A DNA stretch of 64,000 nt from Synaphobranchus kaupii (GCA_029718625.1 CM056376.1:80372541-80436540); one strand, 5' to 3'. Counted from the stretch's first letter, positions 50,320 to 62,185 are shown. Translations and numbers: made by a program. Notes: generated from the sequence alone by a model not told the origin.

Positions 50320-50335
50320 CACGTGACGTCATGTG
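50320..50335. promoter_or_regulatory. Overlapping E-box and CRE palindrome
   Basis: CACGTGACGTCATGTG holds a perfect E-box (CACGTG) overlapping a perfect cAMP response element (TGACGTCA, 50324-50331). Both are symmetric, so orientation is not defined. Placement directly at the start of the minus-strand unit suggests promoter function, by inference. Confidence 0.5.
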
Positions 50336-51312
50336 CCTCACATTGTCCTTATCATTGTATACCTCTATGATTGGTCATATTAGGTGTTGCAGGGATGTAC
50401 AGTATATATTATTTGTGCAAGTGTACCATTGTTATTTTTTCTGTAAGGGTTTCCTGTGTTTCCCACTACACACACAGTGGTTACATAATGCTGTGTGTAC
50501 ATGCATGTGATAAGAACATACGTAAAAAACAACGTGGTAACGCCAGGAAGCATCCACATGTCTGAAGGCAGATGCTCTGTTATACTTTCTCACATAAACA
50601 GAAAACACCTCTGGTGTCAAATTGTTCAAACCACAAAAAACAACACACCCTGTGAGGAATGTAAAAACGTGGTAGGCAAGGTGTCAACAGAGATGAGTTA
50701 AAATGGTTCTAGTTGGCAATTATAGCTTTAACTAGCTTGAATTATTCCTTCAACCCAGGAACTCTGCATGTGTGGGCAGATGTTTCCATGCAAAACACAA
50801 TCAATGTCTATTTTGTAGTTACCACTAATACAGTATCTGCTCATGTGTGTTCATGAAACAAAAAAAAACTAAAATAAAACTCTATAGGTCTATAACCTTG
50901 TAGACATTATTTGCGGTAATGTAATCTGCAGATGTAACAAAATTATGACTAACAATGTCATGTGTTCTGCAACACACTAGCAGCGATCTCTCTGGGGGAA
51001 AAAGAAAATTAATGTACGTGTAGGTACAGTTACAATTAATTGAAGACCCTGGTGCTAAAAGTACTGAAGTCACAAAATATCTATTTTGAGAAAATCAAAT
51101 CCGAAAATATCATTGATCCATAAAATCAGCCATTAAAAGTTTTGCTGTTTTAATGCATTGCCTAGGCACCTTTTCTGTTAACAATATTTATAGGGTGGAC
51201 TTAGCTAAACAAATACAACATGTCTCTATGCTGAACTTGAATTGTTCAGTGAACTCGAAGGAATACAGACCTACAGATTCAGAGTCTGGGTTTGGGCTTT
51301 CTGTTAGTGTTA
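50336..51312. other. 5' intron, nothing recognised
   Basis: AT-rich. No element or gene seen. Confidence 0.45.
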
Positions 51313-52215
51313 TTAGTTAGCCAGCAAGCTGCTGTAATAACAGTCTTTCGGCCAGTGCACAGGTGCAAATTCGGCCGCTTGGTCCTGTGCACTCACATGC
51401 CCTGAACTCAGGATCAAAGAAGTTCTCATCATAGGGGGAGGGTCCCCAATGGACCCATCAGCATTGATGTATCTCTTATTCGGTGGGGACTGCAGCCCAT
51501 GCTGAGTGGAAACCACAGCACCCGATGAAATACGACTGCTTAAAGATGGAGATGAACCCACTTTGGCGACCGGGAGGGCCCATCCGTCAAAAGAACACCC
51601 GACGCCGTCACCGTCTAATTCTTCACAGGGGGCGTGGCTGACAGGACAAGTAAGCGAGGCCATGGGGATTGGGGGGGGGGGTAATTAACTCCCACCTTTG
51701 CCAGGCGAGTTAAGAAGGGACTCGGCAACACAGAGGTCCCACGGGGCGAGCGTAAATACCTGAGGACAGGCAAAAAATTACTGCCACGCAATTTATGGCC
51801 CTTCACCTCCCTAATACCCGATCCTCATCTACTAACGTAGGCAGTAAAGGACCTCCGGCCGCGCTGACACATTTGGAGAGGGAAATATACAGCTATCCCC
51901 AGCACTGCTAGAAGCGGCTCTCCACAAGAGCGCGCGTGAGATGCCGTCCCGCCCTGCCGTGTGTCCGCGCGGCGGGGGGCTAAGCAACGTGAATTCAGGC
52001 TGAACTCCCTGGGAAATGTTTCTCCCCCTGAAAGGGGATTTCGAGTTGTGACGCTAGATGGCCTGTCGCCCCCAGGCAGCTCACACCAGCTACGGTGGTG
52101 CATGCAGGGAAAACCCTGCATGGGCTCCATTGTTTGGGACGTGCCCGGACAGGAAATGGGGTACCTCGGAGTCAGGAAAGGAGCTCTCACTCTCGTACAT
52201 AAGCTCTGTTTAATC
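51313..52215 (-). other. GC-rich block with two long minus-strand frames, unknown
   Basis: Frames of 116 codons (51313-51663) and 135 codons (51825-52232) are open on the minus strand in GC-rich DNA that contrasts with the surrounding intron. The first holds SSRISSGAVVSTQHGLQSPP and NADGSIGDPPPMMRTS. Neither resembles a family I know, and there is no start context or splice support. A G11 run sits at 51670. It may be part of an unclassified repeat or retroelement leader. Confidence 0.3.
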
Positions 52216-52219
52216 TTAA

Positions 52220-52791
52220 AGTGATATTCCACTTTCTGGGGATTTTTGGCATCGATTCAGTTTTAGAGCATGTTTTCCATTGGCCCAATGTGTGGTGATG
52301 GAGATTTAAATATTTACAGAAGTTGCTGGCAACCTGCTGTCTTTCTGATTCCAGGTATAGCCTAGGGGCAATCGAAGGTTTGTGGTTTTAAGCAAAATAC
52401 ATACATTTAATGCAACTCCAAACCAATGTGTCCGGCGACATTTTGTCTCCAGAGGTTGCATGCTTGTATATTAACTAATTGTTTAAAACGTTTCATCTTT
52501 TCTTCGGTTGGAACTATTTCCTGTGGCTCATGTAGTCTGAGACTGCTGCGTTCAATAAAAGAAATGGCAGGGCTTCCTACATCGGCAATGCTACATGTGG
52601 AGGGTCTTACATCGACAATACTACATGTGGAGAGAAGAAAATTACTGCAGGAAAGAGGAGACCTCAAAACTATGGTAGGCCGAACAGTTCAAAAGCCGAC
52701 GCAAAGTAGACACCGTATATCCAGTTGGATAGCGCGCCGATCTGAGCTAATTGAAAAATTTTAAATATTCCCAAAAAAAGGAACTATACCT
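52220..52791. mobile_element. TTAA-flanked decayed MITE
   Basis: TTAAAGTGATATTCCACTTT at the left and the inverse of TTAAAGGTATAGTTCC at the right, both abutting TTAA (52216-52219, 52792-52795). The ends resemble those of the element at 46390-47034 in style but not in detail. The internal GTCTCCAGAGGTTGCATGCT stretch is shared with 49105-49140. Confidence 0.6.
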
Positions 52792-52812
52792 TTAAGACAA
52801 TGATTTAACATA

Positions 52813-53395
52813 CAGACGGGTGACAAATTAAAGGAAAAACCAACATAAAGTGTCTTAGTAAGGTGTTGGGCCACCACGAGCCGCCAGAACAGCTTCACTG
52901 CGCCTTGGCATAGATTCTACCTCTAGTCTAGCATAGGTTCTAGTCTCTGGAACTCTACAGGAGGGATGGAACACCATTCTTCCAAAAGATATTCCCTCAT
53001 TTGGTGTTTTGATGATGGTGGTGGCGGAGAGCGCTAATACGTCGGTCCAAAATCTCCCATAGGTGTTCGATTGGGTTGAGATCTGGTGACTGCGAAGGCC
53101 ATAGCAGAAGATTCACATAATTTTCATACTCATCAAACCATTCAGTGACCCCCTCGTGCCCTGTGTATGGGGGCATTGTCATCCTGGAAGAAACCACTCC
53201 CATCAGGATAGAAATTTTTCATCATAGGATAAAGGTAATCACTCAGAATAACTTTGTATTGCTTTGCAGTGACCCTTCCCTTTAAGGGGACAAGTGGACC
53301 CAAAACATTCCAGGAAAATGCCCCCCACATCATAACAGAGCCAGTGTAGGGGTTTTTCCTGTCATTTGTCACCAGCCAGTGCATATGTATCGATA
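52813..53395 (-). mobile_element. Tc1/mariner-like element, 5'-truncated
   Basis: The end CAGACGGGTGACAAATTAAA is preceded by TA at 52811-52812. The minus strand encodes the C-terminal half of a Tc1 transposase in two frames. No matching end at the other side; sequence homology stops at the tandem repeat beginning 53396. Confidence 0.88.
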
Positions 53396-53399
53396 ACAT
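53000..53399 (-). pseudogene. Tc1-type transposase, C-terminal half, frameshifted
   Basis: The upstream frame shows [20 protein letters not shown] and [16 protein letters not shown] (second catalytic Asp). The downstream frame shows [20 protein letters not shown] and [17 protein letters not shown] (catalytic Glu). The two frames join near 53145-53160, where a frameshift interrupts. The DNA-binding domain and first Asp are missing. Confidence 0.9.
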
Positions 53400-53500
53400 G
53401 GGATAATATCGAATTTAACTTTGGAGCTTAACATGGAATAATACTGAACTTCATTTTGGAGCTTAACATGGGGTAATATTGAACTTCATTTTGGAGCATA
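53396..53500. repeat. 35-bp tandem repeat, three units
   Basis: Units begin ACATGG.ATAAT and end TTTGGAGC.TA. Three copies of exactly 35 bp differ at a few positions. It directly abuts the truncated end of the Tc1 element. Confidence 0.9.
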
Positions 53501-53629
53501 AACCTGACCAAGCATCGCTTAGCCTCTTTGTTCAATAATGAGAGACAAAAAATAAGTGAATCATTAATTATTAATGATTTACTAACCAAAAGGCAAGCAA
53601 TAAAGAAGACATTATTTATTTGGGATACA

Positions 53630-53630
<1 letters not shown>

Positions 53631-53705
<75 letters not shown>
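53631..53705. repeat. (CA)n microsatellite
   Basis: A pure CA run of about 70 bases. Confidence 0.97.
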
Positions 53706-53707
<2 letters not shown>

Positions 53708-54894
53708 GTATGGGTCCCATTCACTTCCTTACAATGTAAATCTTGGGAAAATTTGATTCTCTAAAAGCAAATTAAACTGATGACCTTTTACAAGGAAGAT
53801 TTATATACGACCTAACAAAATGCTTTCCCGTAGATTTATTTTCACGCAAAACAGCAACGGCTGTCTTTTAAGCTGACTTGTTCTACCACTTTCAACCTCC
53901 ACCTTGAATTACAAGCAGTAATTCCCTTTTCTTGGCCTTACCATCAAAAATTCTATTGGGTCTGAGCAACGCACCAAGATGATTTGTACCCTTCTGACCC
54001 TCCCCTGTTCTAGTTATCCTCCCCTGTATCATCTCCTCTTAATGAGGTCCAGTCCTCCCTGGCAGCTGACCTGTCCAGGCTCTACTCCTCTCATCATTTG
54101 AGCCCCCCCCCCCCTACTCCCCCCTATCTATTGAGTGTAGCATTTTCAAAGTTTAAAAGGCTGTGGAAAAACCCATCTCTCAGTTCTAGATGGTTGGTCA
54201 CTGATGTGATATGTTTTTTTTTCTCCCGTGTTCCGTTACACAGAGGAAAGGGCTTCGAAAACAAAATATAAACTAGAAAAATGGCCCATTTTCATAGAAT
54301 GGGGAGATTAAAATTGAAAGAATGGCCGCTCATAAGGTCTAAATTTGAATTGCCTTTTTACAGTGAGTCTTTAAATCCAGGAAAGGCTTTCAGTCAGTTG
54401 CACTATGGGGAACCATGATAACTGGCTGTTGTGGCAATAAGCACTTTGATTGGGATGGCAGGTATGCCAGCCACCAAGTTATGGCTTGGCATGCCCCATA
54501 CCTATACAGCACCGAGAGTTTGGCACTTTTCAGGGTTTCCTACAGAAGTAACCACAATGACCATAGACTCTCAGCCCTTAAAAACATTAACTTCTGTATG
54601 TTCTGACCTCATGTAACCACACAGCATTCAGATACAACTTCACACATCCACACAATAAAGCCCCAAACTTGGGTTATTTTGCCGTTTTTCTCCTTCCTCT
54701 TCCGCTTCTTCTTCTTCTTCTTCCCATTTTCCTGCCAAACTGCCTGCCTCCGTCGCGATGTTATCCAATGGGGAGAATTATTATTTGAGGGTATGGTCCG
54801 TATACCTGCTCATCAAGCTTATCGTCCAATAAAAACGCTTCATACTAATGTTTTTTAATGTTAATATAGCTAATGGCTTCATGCTTTCCAAGAA
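53706..54894. other. 5' intron; diverged repeat related to 1740-1925
   Basis: 54500-54720 shares ordered blocks with 1740-1925 (AGAGTTTGGCAC, CAGGGTTTCC, TACAACTTCACACATCC, CACACAATAAAGC, TTGGGTTATTTT). The inverse of TTTTGTTTTCGAAGCC near 49080 lies at about 54255. A C-run is at 54104-54113. Confidence 0.5.
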
Positions 54895-54970
54895 GCTACT
54901 GTGGCTTAGTGGTTAAAACTGCAGTCTCTCACACAGTGGATAGTGGGTTCGAGCCCAGCCCTATTTTCCA
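54895..54970 (+). repeat. tRNA-like SINE fragment or tRNA pseudogene
   Basis: A-box TGGCTTAGTGGTTAAAA and B-box GGTTCGAGCCC are spaced as in a tRNA, but the ends do not form a 7-bp acceptor stem, so it is not a functional tRNA gene. Most likely a short piece of a tRNA SINE. Confidence 0.6.
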
Positions 54971-55531
54971 CAAAAGCAATGTGCAACTGTTAAGTACTTT
55001 TCATTTCTGTTATTATTTTCACATTGACACATTAACATATTTTTATTACAAAGGCAAAAGAGGTTTATAATATTAACTGTTCAATGTTTCACTTGTATTA
55101 TATCACACTCCATTATATCACCTCCCCAAACCGGATGCTCGCTTTTGTCTGGTTTGGGGAGGGTGTTACGCTCTGCTCTTGCGGTCATGACTCACTGACT
55201 GTGGAAACCCCTTGCCTCTGCCAACATTTCTTTATTCATTCATTCCTTCACTTCAGCTCTGTTCACTTTATCCTTTTCACACATAACACAAGGTCACCAT
55301 AAAATTAACTACTAGGAAAATTAAGAATTTACGATAATAGCCTACATTAAGAATTGAGGATAGCCTCTTGTAAGCTGCAAGCCGTTAAGCGATCGGATTT
55401 ATAACCCGCCAATTCCCTAAACATATCTGATTCATGGTTAGTCACTTATAAATAAATAGATAGCCTCCGAATGTGGCTCTAGTCTACGCGACTCTGCTGA
55501 TAATGTAGCTTACTGCAAACACTTTTAATTA

Positions 55532-55532
<1 letters not shown>
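54971..55532. other. 5' intron, nothing recognised
   Basis: A small inverted repeat CCTCCCCAAACC / GGTTTGGGGAGG lies at 55122-55162. Otherwise unassigned. Confidence 0.45.
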
Positions 55533-55562
<30 letters not shown>

Positions 55563-55624
55563 AAGAAGAAGAAGAAGAAGAAGAAGAAGAAGAAGAAGAA
55601 GAAGAAGAAGAAGAAGAAGAAGAA
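55533..55624. repeat. (AAG)n trinucleotide microsatellite
   Basis: About 30 uninterrupted AAG units on the plus strand (CTT on the ppfia2 sense strand). Confidence 0.97.
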
Positions 55625-56414
55625 TCTCTGGGATGTACTTTATTAGTAGTATTTACTGTTTTCTTTCTGGCTAAGATTTGTGGGAAATATGCGTTGTCCA
55701 ATTAAGCTTGTTCGCCAACGTTACTTCCTGCTTCTCGTCAGGAAGCAGAAACAAGCTAGGCTACTACGAAGCAAATCAACATGTATTATAGCCTATATTC
55801 ATTGTACTACAGAAAACGAAACTAAACCTAGCTGTCCGGTACCAAAACATTTCCCGCAGGTAACGTTCTACACTACCGGAAAAAAAACTCTGCTTGCAGA
55901 AACTCACTAGCTCGCTCGCTAGCTCATAGCCCACACATGGAAGGTTGGAGTTACGCATCCGGCAATCCAGTGTTGAATAGCCTAACGTTAAATGTATTTC
56001 ATAACGTACTAATAGCCCTATTTTAAAACTGTATTTCCATATTTTACTGATGCAAACTATTTAGGCTGTACTAGCTATTTAGGCTGTATGTCTTTCAGCT
56101 AGAATGTGTTTGCGTCCAGCCCATTGTGCATGTATGTCTCCATGTAGACTTGGTTCATTAATTTACATGCTTCTTCAGGATCCATAGCTCAAGTGGTGCT
56201 GTTCATTGTATTTCATTAACCATTAAATACTGCTCATCTACAAACTCTTTTAATGTAATTGTGTGCTGTCTGTAATAGGATAACTGTTCTCATTCTTGTC
56301 AATAGAGGGCGTTATGGTTAAGCGAATGTCTGCATACATTTCTTTGGAATGCATGTCTTTCTCCATGTTTATCTTCATGCATTATTCATCATTAGTTAGC
56401 TATAAAAAATAAGT
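55625..56414. other. 5' intron, nothing recognised
   Basis: Unique-looking sequence with CTAGCTCGCTCGCTAGCTC near 55908. No gene or repeat end recognised. Confidence 0.4.
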
Positions 56415-56905
56415 GATATCAGATCAAAAACGTCTACAACGTAAAAAAAGCCAAGTTACTCACGCATAGCCTACATTGCGCTGTCCATAAGTTCTTAATT
56501 CCAACTTGCAAAAACTAGGCCTGCCTTTAAAAGTCTTGATATCAAAATGTGCCCAAGTTACAACTAACAATATTGCCTATCGGTGCTCAGACTAAATAAA
56601 CTAGCTCTATTCCAAAGCAATGCTATCCAAACTTTCCTAAATTATTTTATGCAACTTGGCCCTGTGTTACTTCATCTTACCATCTCAAGAGAATGTGGTC
56701 AATGAAACTGTATGTGCCACATCAAACTGCAAAATTAAAATAATTTATAGTGGAAATGCTCTGATTCAGATGTGTTACACTTAGAAATTAAACAGAAAAA
56801 TGACTACACTATAGGGCATGTTTGAACAATTGTCTGCATCCACTGCTTTGGGTCTATGAAAAGCACAGAATGAATAAAATGTATTATTATTATTATTATT
56901 ATCCA
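56415..56905 (+). mobile_element. Interspersed repeat, family B copy 2
   Basis: Carries the full order of family B: GATCAAAAACGTCTACAACG, AAGCCAAGTTACTCACGCAT, TAGGCCTGCCTTTAAAAGTC, TTCCAAAGCAATGCTA, AACTTGGCCCTGTG, ACAATTGTCTGCATCCA and GTCTATGAAAAGCACAG, ending in an (ATT)n tail at 56881-56902. The copy at 62186-62600 matches it over the whole length in inverse orientation; the copy at 10400-10585 matches its middle. The short tandem tail suggests a LINE- or SINE-like retroelement. Confidence 0.75.
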
Positions 56906-57249
56906 TTTATTTATTTGGATTTCTATCAAAACCTGTGTGGTCCTACAGAGCATAGATATCCTTGTGTTCACAAACTTCTGTTGGCAAATATCATCATCAT
57001 TTTTATCTGCATTTATTTATTCATCACCCCTTTCTCTATTGTACATGATGTTTCTTCATATAAATGTCTGTTTGTGAATTGTAAAGAATGCTGTAGCAGC
57101 AGTTAACATTTTAAAACCTGTACATTTTCTAAAGTAAACTTGCCAACAAAGTACAACCATATCCTTTCTGGAGTGTAATTATTCATCAACTGTTAAAAGC
57201 ATTCATTGAGATCATATGTTGTTCCATGAGGCACAATCTCTTCACATGC

Positions 57250-57510
57250 AAAGATGAAGAAACACAGGGCCAAGTTGCATTAAATAATTTAGGAAAGTTT
57301 GGATAGCATTGCTTTGGAATAGAGCTAGTTTATTTAGTGTGAGCTACGATAGGCAATATTGTTAGTTGTAACTTGGCCACATTTTGATATCAAGACTTTT
57401 AAAGGCAGGCCTAGTTTTTGCAAGTTGGAATTAAGAACTTATGGACAGTGCTATGTAGGCTATGCGTGAGTAACTTGGCTTTTTTTTAACGTCATAGACG
57501 TTTTTGATCT
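57250..57510 (-). mobile_element. Interspersed repeat, family B copy 3 (inverted)
   Basis: Near-exact reverse complement of 56415-56685, with shared details such as AAGTTTGGATAGCATTGCTT and CAGTGCTATGTAGGCTATGC. With copy 2 it forms a large inverted repeat with a spacer of about 560 bases. Similarity between these two copies is visibly higher than with the copies at 10400 and 62186. Confidence 0.85.
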
Positions 57511-58080
57511 GATGAATAATGCCATTGCCGATGCATACTGCTATTCTCCCAGCAATTGACAGAATCACAGCCTTCTCTAAATGGCATCTGCAGGACAAAA
57601 ATAGATATTTCTTGATTTAAGGCCATATTTATTCAGTCTCTTGAATGGCAATTAAACAGAAAATAAGATTTATGTTTTGAATGTTGGTTTATTAGTTTAC
57701 TGAGAGAGTGGCCTGACACCTAAAGTCTTGTAAATGTCAATGTTAAATCCTGGCATAAATTTAAAACAACAAATAGAAATATTACCTGAAATAAAATGTA
57801 AGATCTAAATTATATTAAAATCTGTCTTTACACTACTACACATAGTAAGCCATGCTTAATCATTGTGCAACAGAGTATCAATAGTTATAAACTGTGCTTT
57901 TAAATAATAATAATAAGAAGAAGAAGAAGACAAAATATTACAAATTCTGCTAATTTCACATCACATACAGATTATTTTAACACTAGGCCTTTACTGAGAG
58001 ACTAAAAGGAGCTGATCGTAGACTTTTCTAGAAGCTGCTTACTGCAGATATTCCACCACCAGACATGTTACATCAATATA
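57511..58080. other. 5' intron, nothing recognised
   Basis: AT-rich; a short ATA/AAG run lies near 57904-57930. No element with defined ends. Confidence 0.45.
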
Positions 58081-58276
58081 CAGTCAAGCCGGAAAGTCTG
58101 CACACCCCTTTCACCTTCTCCATGTTTTATTATGTTACACTTCACTTCATCATTATTGGCTATTGTGTGTAGATGTTTGAGGCAAAAAATGAACTCAATC
58201 TATTGTAGTATAAGTCTGTAACGTAATAAAACGTGGAGAAGGTGAAAGGGGGTGTGCAGACTTTCCGGCTTGACTG
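58081..58276. mobile_element. 196-bp TA-flanked palindromic MITE
   Basis: CAGTCAAGCCGGAAAGTCTG at the left and CAGACTTTCCGGCTTGACTG at the right are perfect inverted ends continuing about 45 bp (CACACCCC.TTTCACCTTCTC). TA flanks both sides. High arm identity points to a recent Tc1/mariner-type insertion. Confidence 0.92.
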
Positions 58277-58298
58277 TATATATATCTATATATATATA

Positions 58299-58328
<30 letters not shown>
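58277..58328. repeat. (TA)n microsatellite
   Basis: About 52 bases of TA with two CTA interruptions, lying exactly between the MITE at 58081-58276 and the Tc1 element starting 58329. Confidence 0.95.
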
Positions 58329-58331
<3 letters not shown>

Positions 58332-59520
58332 TGCCCTCCACTATTAAAGATGAGTAAAAAGGTAAAGATGAGTAAAAAGGGTGATAAAAAATTAACCGTT
58401 TGGTGAATTAGCTTAATCTCACACTGAAAAAATTTGAAAAATCCAACCCTTAATTGAAGTAAATTTATTATGAGAAAAAAGAAATCAAGAGATTTATCAA
58501 AAAATAATAATTTTTAACAAAATCACGTGTGCCACAATTATTGGCACCCCTGCATTTATATATAGGATAAAGTAATCATTTTTAATATTTGGTCGCATAT
58601 GCTTTGCATGCCATGACTTCCTGATGTATGTGACCCAACAACATCAAAAGTCTCTTGATATCTTATTTTCTGATAACATCTCTGCATTTGAATGGATCTC
58701 TGTGGGAATTGGGGGGTGGGACTAGATTTAGCTGTAAATTACACTGGAACAGTATGGAACACATGGTTGGCTAAGTGGCTCTGATTTTTGCGCCACCATG
58801 CTTCACTGTCTTCACAGTGTACTGTGGCTTGAATTCAGTACCCGGGGGTCGTCTGACATACTGTCGACGACCACTAGACCCGAAAATAACAATTTTACTC
58901 TCATCAGCCCACAGGATGTTAACGCCATTTCTCTTTGGGCCAATCGATGTGTTCCTTGGCAAATTTTAACCGATTCTGCACATGCCGTTTTTTCAACAAT
59001 GATGCTTTACGGGGGCTTCTTGCTGATAGCTTAGCTTCGCTCAAACGTCTTCTGACTGTAACAGCACTTACAGGTAATTTTAGATCATCTTTGATCTTTC
59101 TGGAGGTGATGATTGGCTGAATCTTTGCCATTCTGAGTATTCTCCGATCTGTTTTAACAGTAGTTGCTCTTTTTCTTCCGCGTGTTTCGGGTTTTTGTTG
59201 CCATTTTAAAGCATTTGAGATCAAAAGCATTTAAAGCATTCTGAGCATCCTATAATTTGCTGCACTTCTTTATACGTTTTCCCCTCTCCAATCAACTTTT
59301 TAATCAAATTACATTGTTCCTCCGAACAATGTTTGGAACGGCCCATTTTACGTAAAAATTCAGAAGGAAATATATTTTATAACAATGTATGAAACATTTG
59401 CTTCCCTTCTTCCTTAATAAAGGACAATTAATGACACCTGTTTTTTCACAGAATGAATTAATTCTCTAATTAAACTCCACACTGCTATTATTTTGAATAC
59501 GCCCCTTTCAATGAATGAGT
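58329..59520 (-). mobile_element. Tc1/mariner-like element with C-terminal deletion
   Basis: The end CAGTGCCCTCCACTATTAAA is preceded by TA and is typical of a common fish Tc1 group. The minus strand from 59346 encodes the N-terminal half of a transposase. The right-hand boundary is uncertain because the inverted counterpart of the left end is not visible. Confidence 0.8.
58771..59346 (-). pseudogene. Tc1-type transposase, N-terminal half, frameshifted
   Basis: Starts MGRSKHCSEEQCNLIKKLIG (helix-turn-helix), continues [20 protein letters not shown] (GRKR-type linker) and [20 protein letters not shown] (second HTH), and, after a frameshift near 58925, LWADESKIVIFGSSGRRQYV with the first catalytic Asp. 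The segment holding the second Asp and Glu is deleted. Inactive. Confidence 0.9.
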
Positions 59521-60627
59521 CAGTTACTCAGAACAAGCAGCGTGCATGTCATGACAGTTGGGTCTGTTGTTTTTCTATTACCCTACTACATCTACAAGTA
59601 AATTATTTGCCATGCAGAGATATCACTACTACTAATAACAGTGGTTCATCAGGTTACTGATGTTGTACTGCTATTTTTTTTACCACAACTGTATATATTA
59701 TACCTTCAGTTGCACAGGGGTAGTTAGACAATAAACCATGAGCAACAATAGATATGGCTCTTTTGGAAGGACATGAGTTCACATTTGCAAGACACTTCTT
59801 ACCCACGGCATGTATGAGTACTCCACTTCAACAAATCCCATTTTACCACAAAGGGTTTTGCAACGGAAGCGTATTGGAGCTATTTTGTGTAAAACAGTAT
59901 GAATTAATGAACTGCATTGAATGTCTCTTTCATCTCTTTCAAGGACATGGGTTAGCAAAATGCCACTAAAGGGTAGCAAACACCTGAGTGATGCACAGCA
60001 GCCATTTTGTAAATGCTCATTGAACACCCTTTGATTTAGAGAGGTAGGGACTGATGTAGCCAACTACAATAAAGTACCAGGACCTCAACTCTTTGTATCA
60101 AGTGTTTTTGAATGGCAAATTACCTTTGTGAGACAGGAGAACCTCTATTTACCAACCCATTCTAAATACAGAGACCTTAGAGCTCCTATAGAAGCAATAT
60201 TATGTCAGTTGTTTGAATGTGTCTAGTTCCACTCACTTCCTCTCATGAGCTGGGCTCCGTGTACCCCAACAATGAAACCAAAGATGGAAGTAACTTTCTC
60301 AATAAAACCATTAAAATATGTGGACTGGACAACTTCAGTCGTGACAGTGAAGCCGCTTCATATAATTCTGTAGATATTGGGGTTTCATGTCACACTTATT
60401 AACTCTGGTGATTTTCTTTGCATGTTTGCCCCTTAAAAGCCATTATAACATTTGCCATTACGGTAATCAGTGGTAATGATGTCTATGCCTCACCACAGCA
60501 GCCCGTGTACCTTATCTATCTCATTGGGGAAGTCAATTACCCTGCAAGCTAATATTATGGAAATGCATGTCATGCATGCAGTCCAGTAGGCCGGAATATA
60601 GCCCTTACTATTATGATGCTCTTAAAC
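59521..60627. other. 5' intron, nothing recognised
   Basis: May include the undetected end of the Tc1 element. No gene seen. Confidence 0.4.
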
Positions 60628-60831
60628 CAGGGATGGGGAACCTCACCCGCAAAGGGCCGGTGAGGGTGCGGGTTTTTGTTTTAGCCCTCCACTAAGACAC
60701 CTGATTCTACTTATCAAGGACTTGATTGAAGACCATGATTAGTTAATTAGTTGAATCGGGTGTCTTCTGCAGGGCTAAAACAAAAACCCGCACCCACACC
60801 GGCCCTTTGCGGATGAGGTTCCCCACCCCTG
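60628..60831. mobile_element. hAT-type MITE 1
   Basis: Ends CAGGGATGGGGAACCTC and GAGGTTCCCCACCCCTG with long inverted arms (GGGTTTTTGTTTTAGCCCT with AGGGCTAAAACAAAAACCC). CTCTTAAAC is repeated directly on both sides (60619-60627 and 60832-60840), consistent with an 8-bp hAT target duplication plus one chance base. 204 bp, no coding capacity. Confidence 0.9.
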
Positions 60832-60905
60832 CTCTTAAACTAAAGGTGAATTTTCTGTCATCTATGTCACATAAAAATATAACAAGAGACGGTTATGTCT
60901 TATAC

Positions 60906-61197
60906 CAGGGACGGGCAACTCCAGGCCTCGTGGGCCACTGTGTATGCAGGTTTTTGCTGCCACTAATTAATTATTAAATTATTTTATTAGCCCAATAATA
61001 CATTATCTGATATTTTAGCTACATTCTGCGATATGAACAGAAGCTGATCATGTTATGTTATGTGTGAAGAGCATAATGTTCACATAGTGAATTGGTGTTG
61101 GTGTATATGACTAATTAGCTGATTGAGCCAGGGTAACTGGTGGCAGCAAAAACCTGCATACACAACGGCCCCCGAGGCCTGGGGTTGCCCATCCCTG
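60906..61197. mobile_element. hAT-type MITE 2
   Basis: Ends CAGGGACGGGCAACTCCAGG and CCTGGGGTTGCCCATCCCTG with inner inverted GTATGCAGGTTTTTGCTGCC / GGCAGCAAAAACCTGCATAC. Perfect 8-bp duplication TCTTATAC at 60898-60905 and 61198-61205. 292 bp, non-autonomous. It is a different family from the neighbour at 60628-60831. Confidence 0.92.
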
Positions 61198-61205
61198 TCT
61201 TATAC

Positions 61206-62185
<980 letters not shown>

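Larger units (their letters stand above)
49628..50335 (-). mobile_element. Unclassified retro-like unit with (TTCTA)n tail
   Basis: On the minus strand the unit starts at an overlapping E-box/CRE, carries a 107-codon frame, and ends GGGAAAATAAAAG (AATAAA signal at 49651-49656) followed by TTATTCTATTCTATTCTATC. Short tandem 3' tails of this type are known for L2/CR1-like LINEs and their dependants. No reverse transcriptase or tRNA head is present, and I see no clear target duplication. It could also be a processed copy of a small transcript. Confidence 0.4.

Noticed and set aside
54895..54970. Functional tRNA gene
   Set aside because: A and B boxes are present but the 5' and 3' ends do not pair into an acceptor stem.
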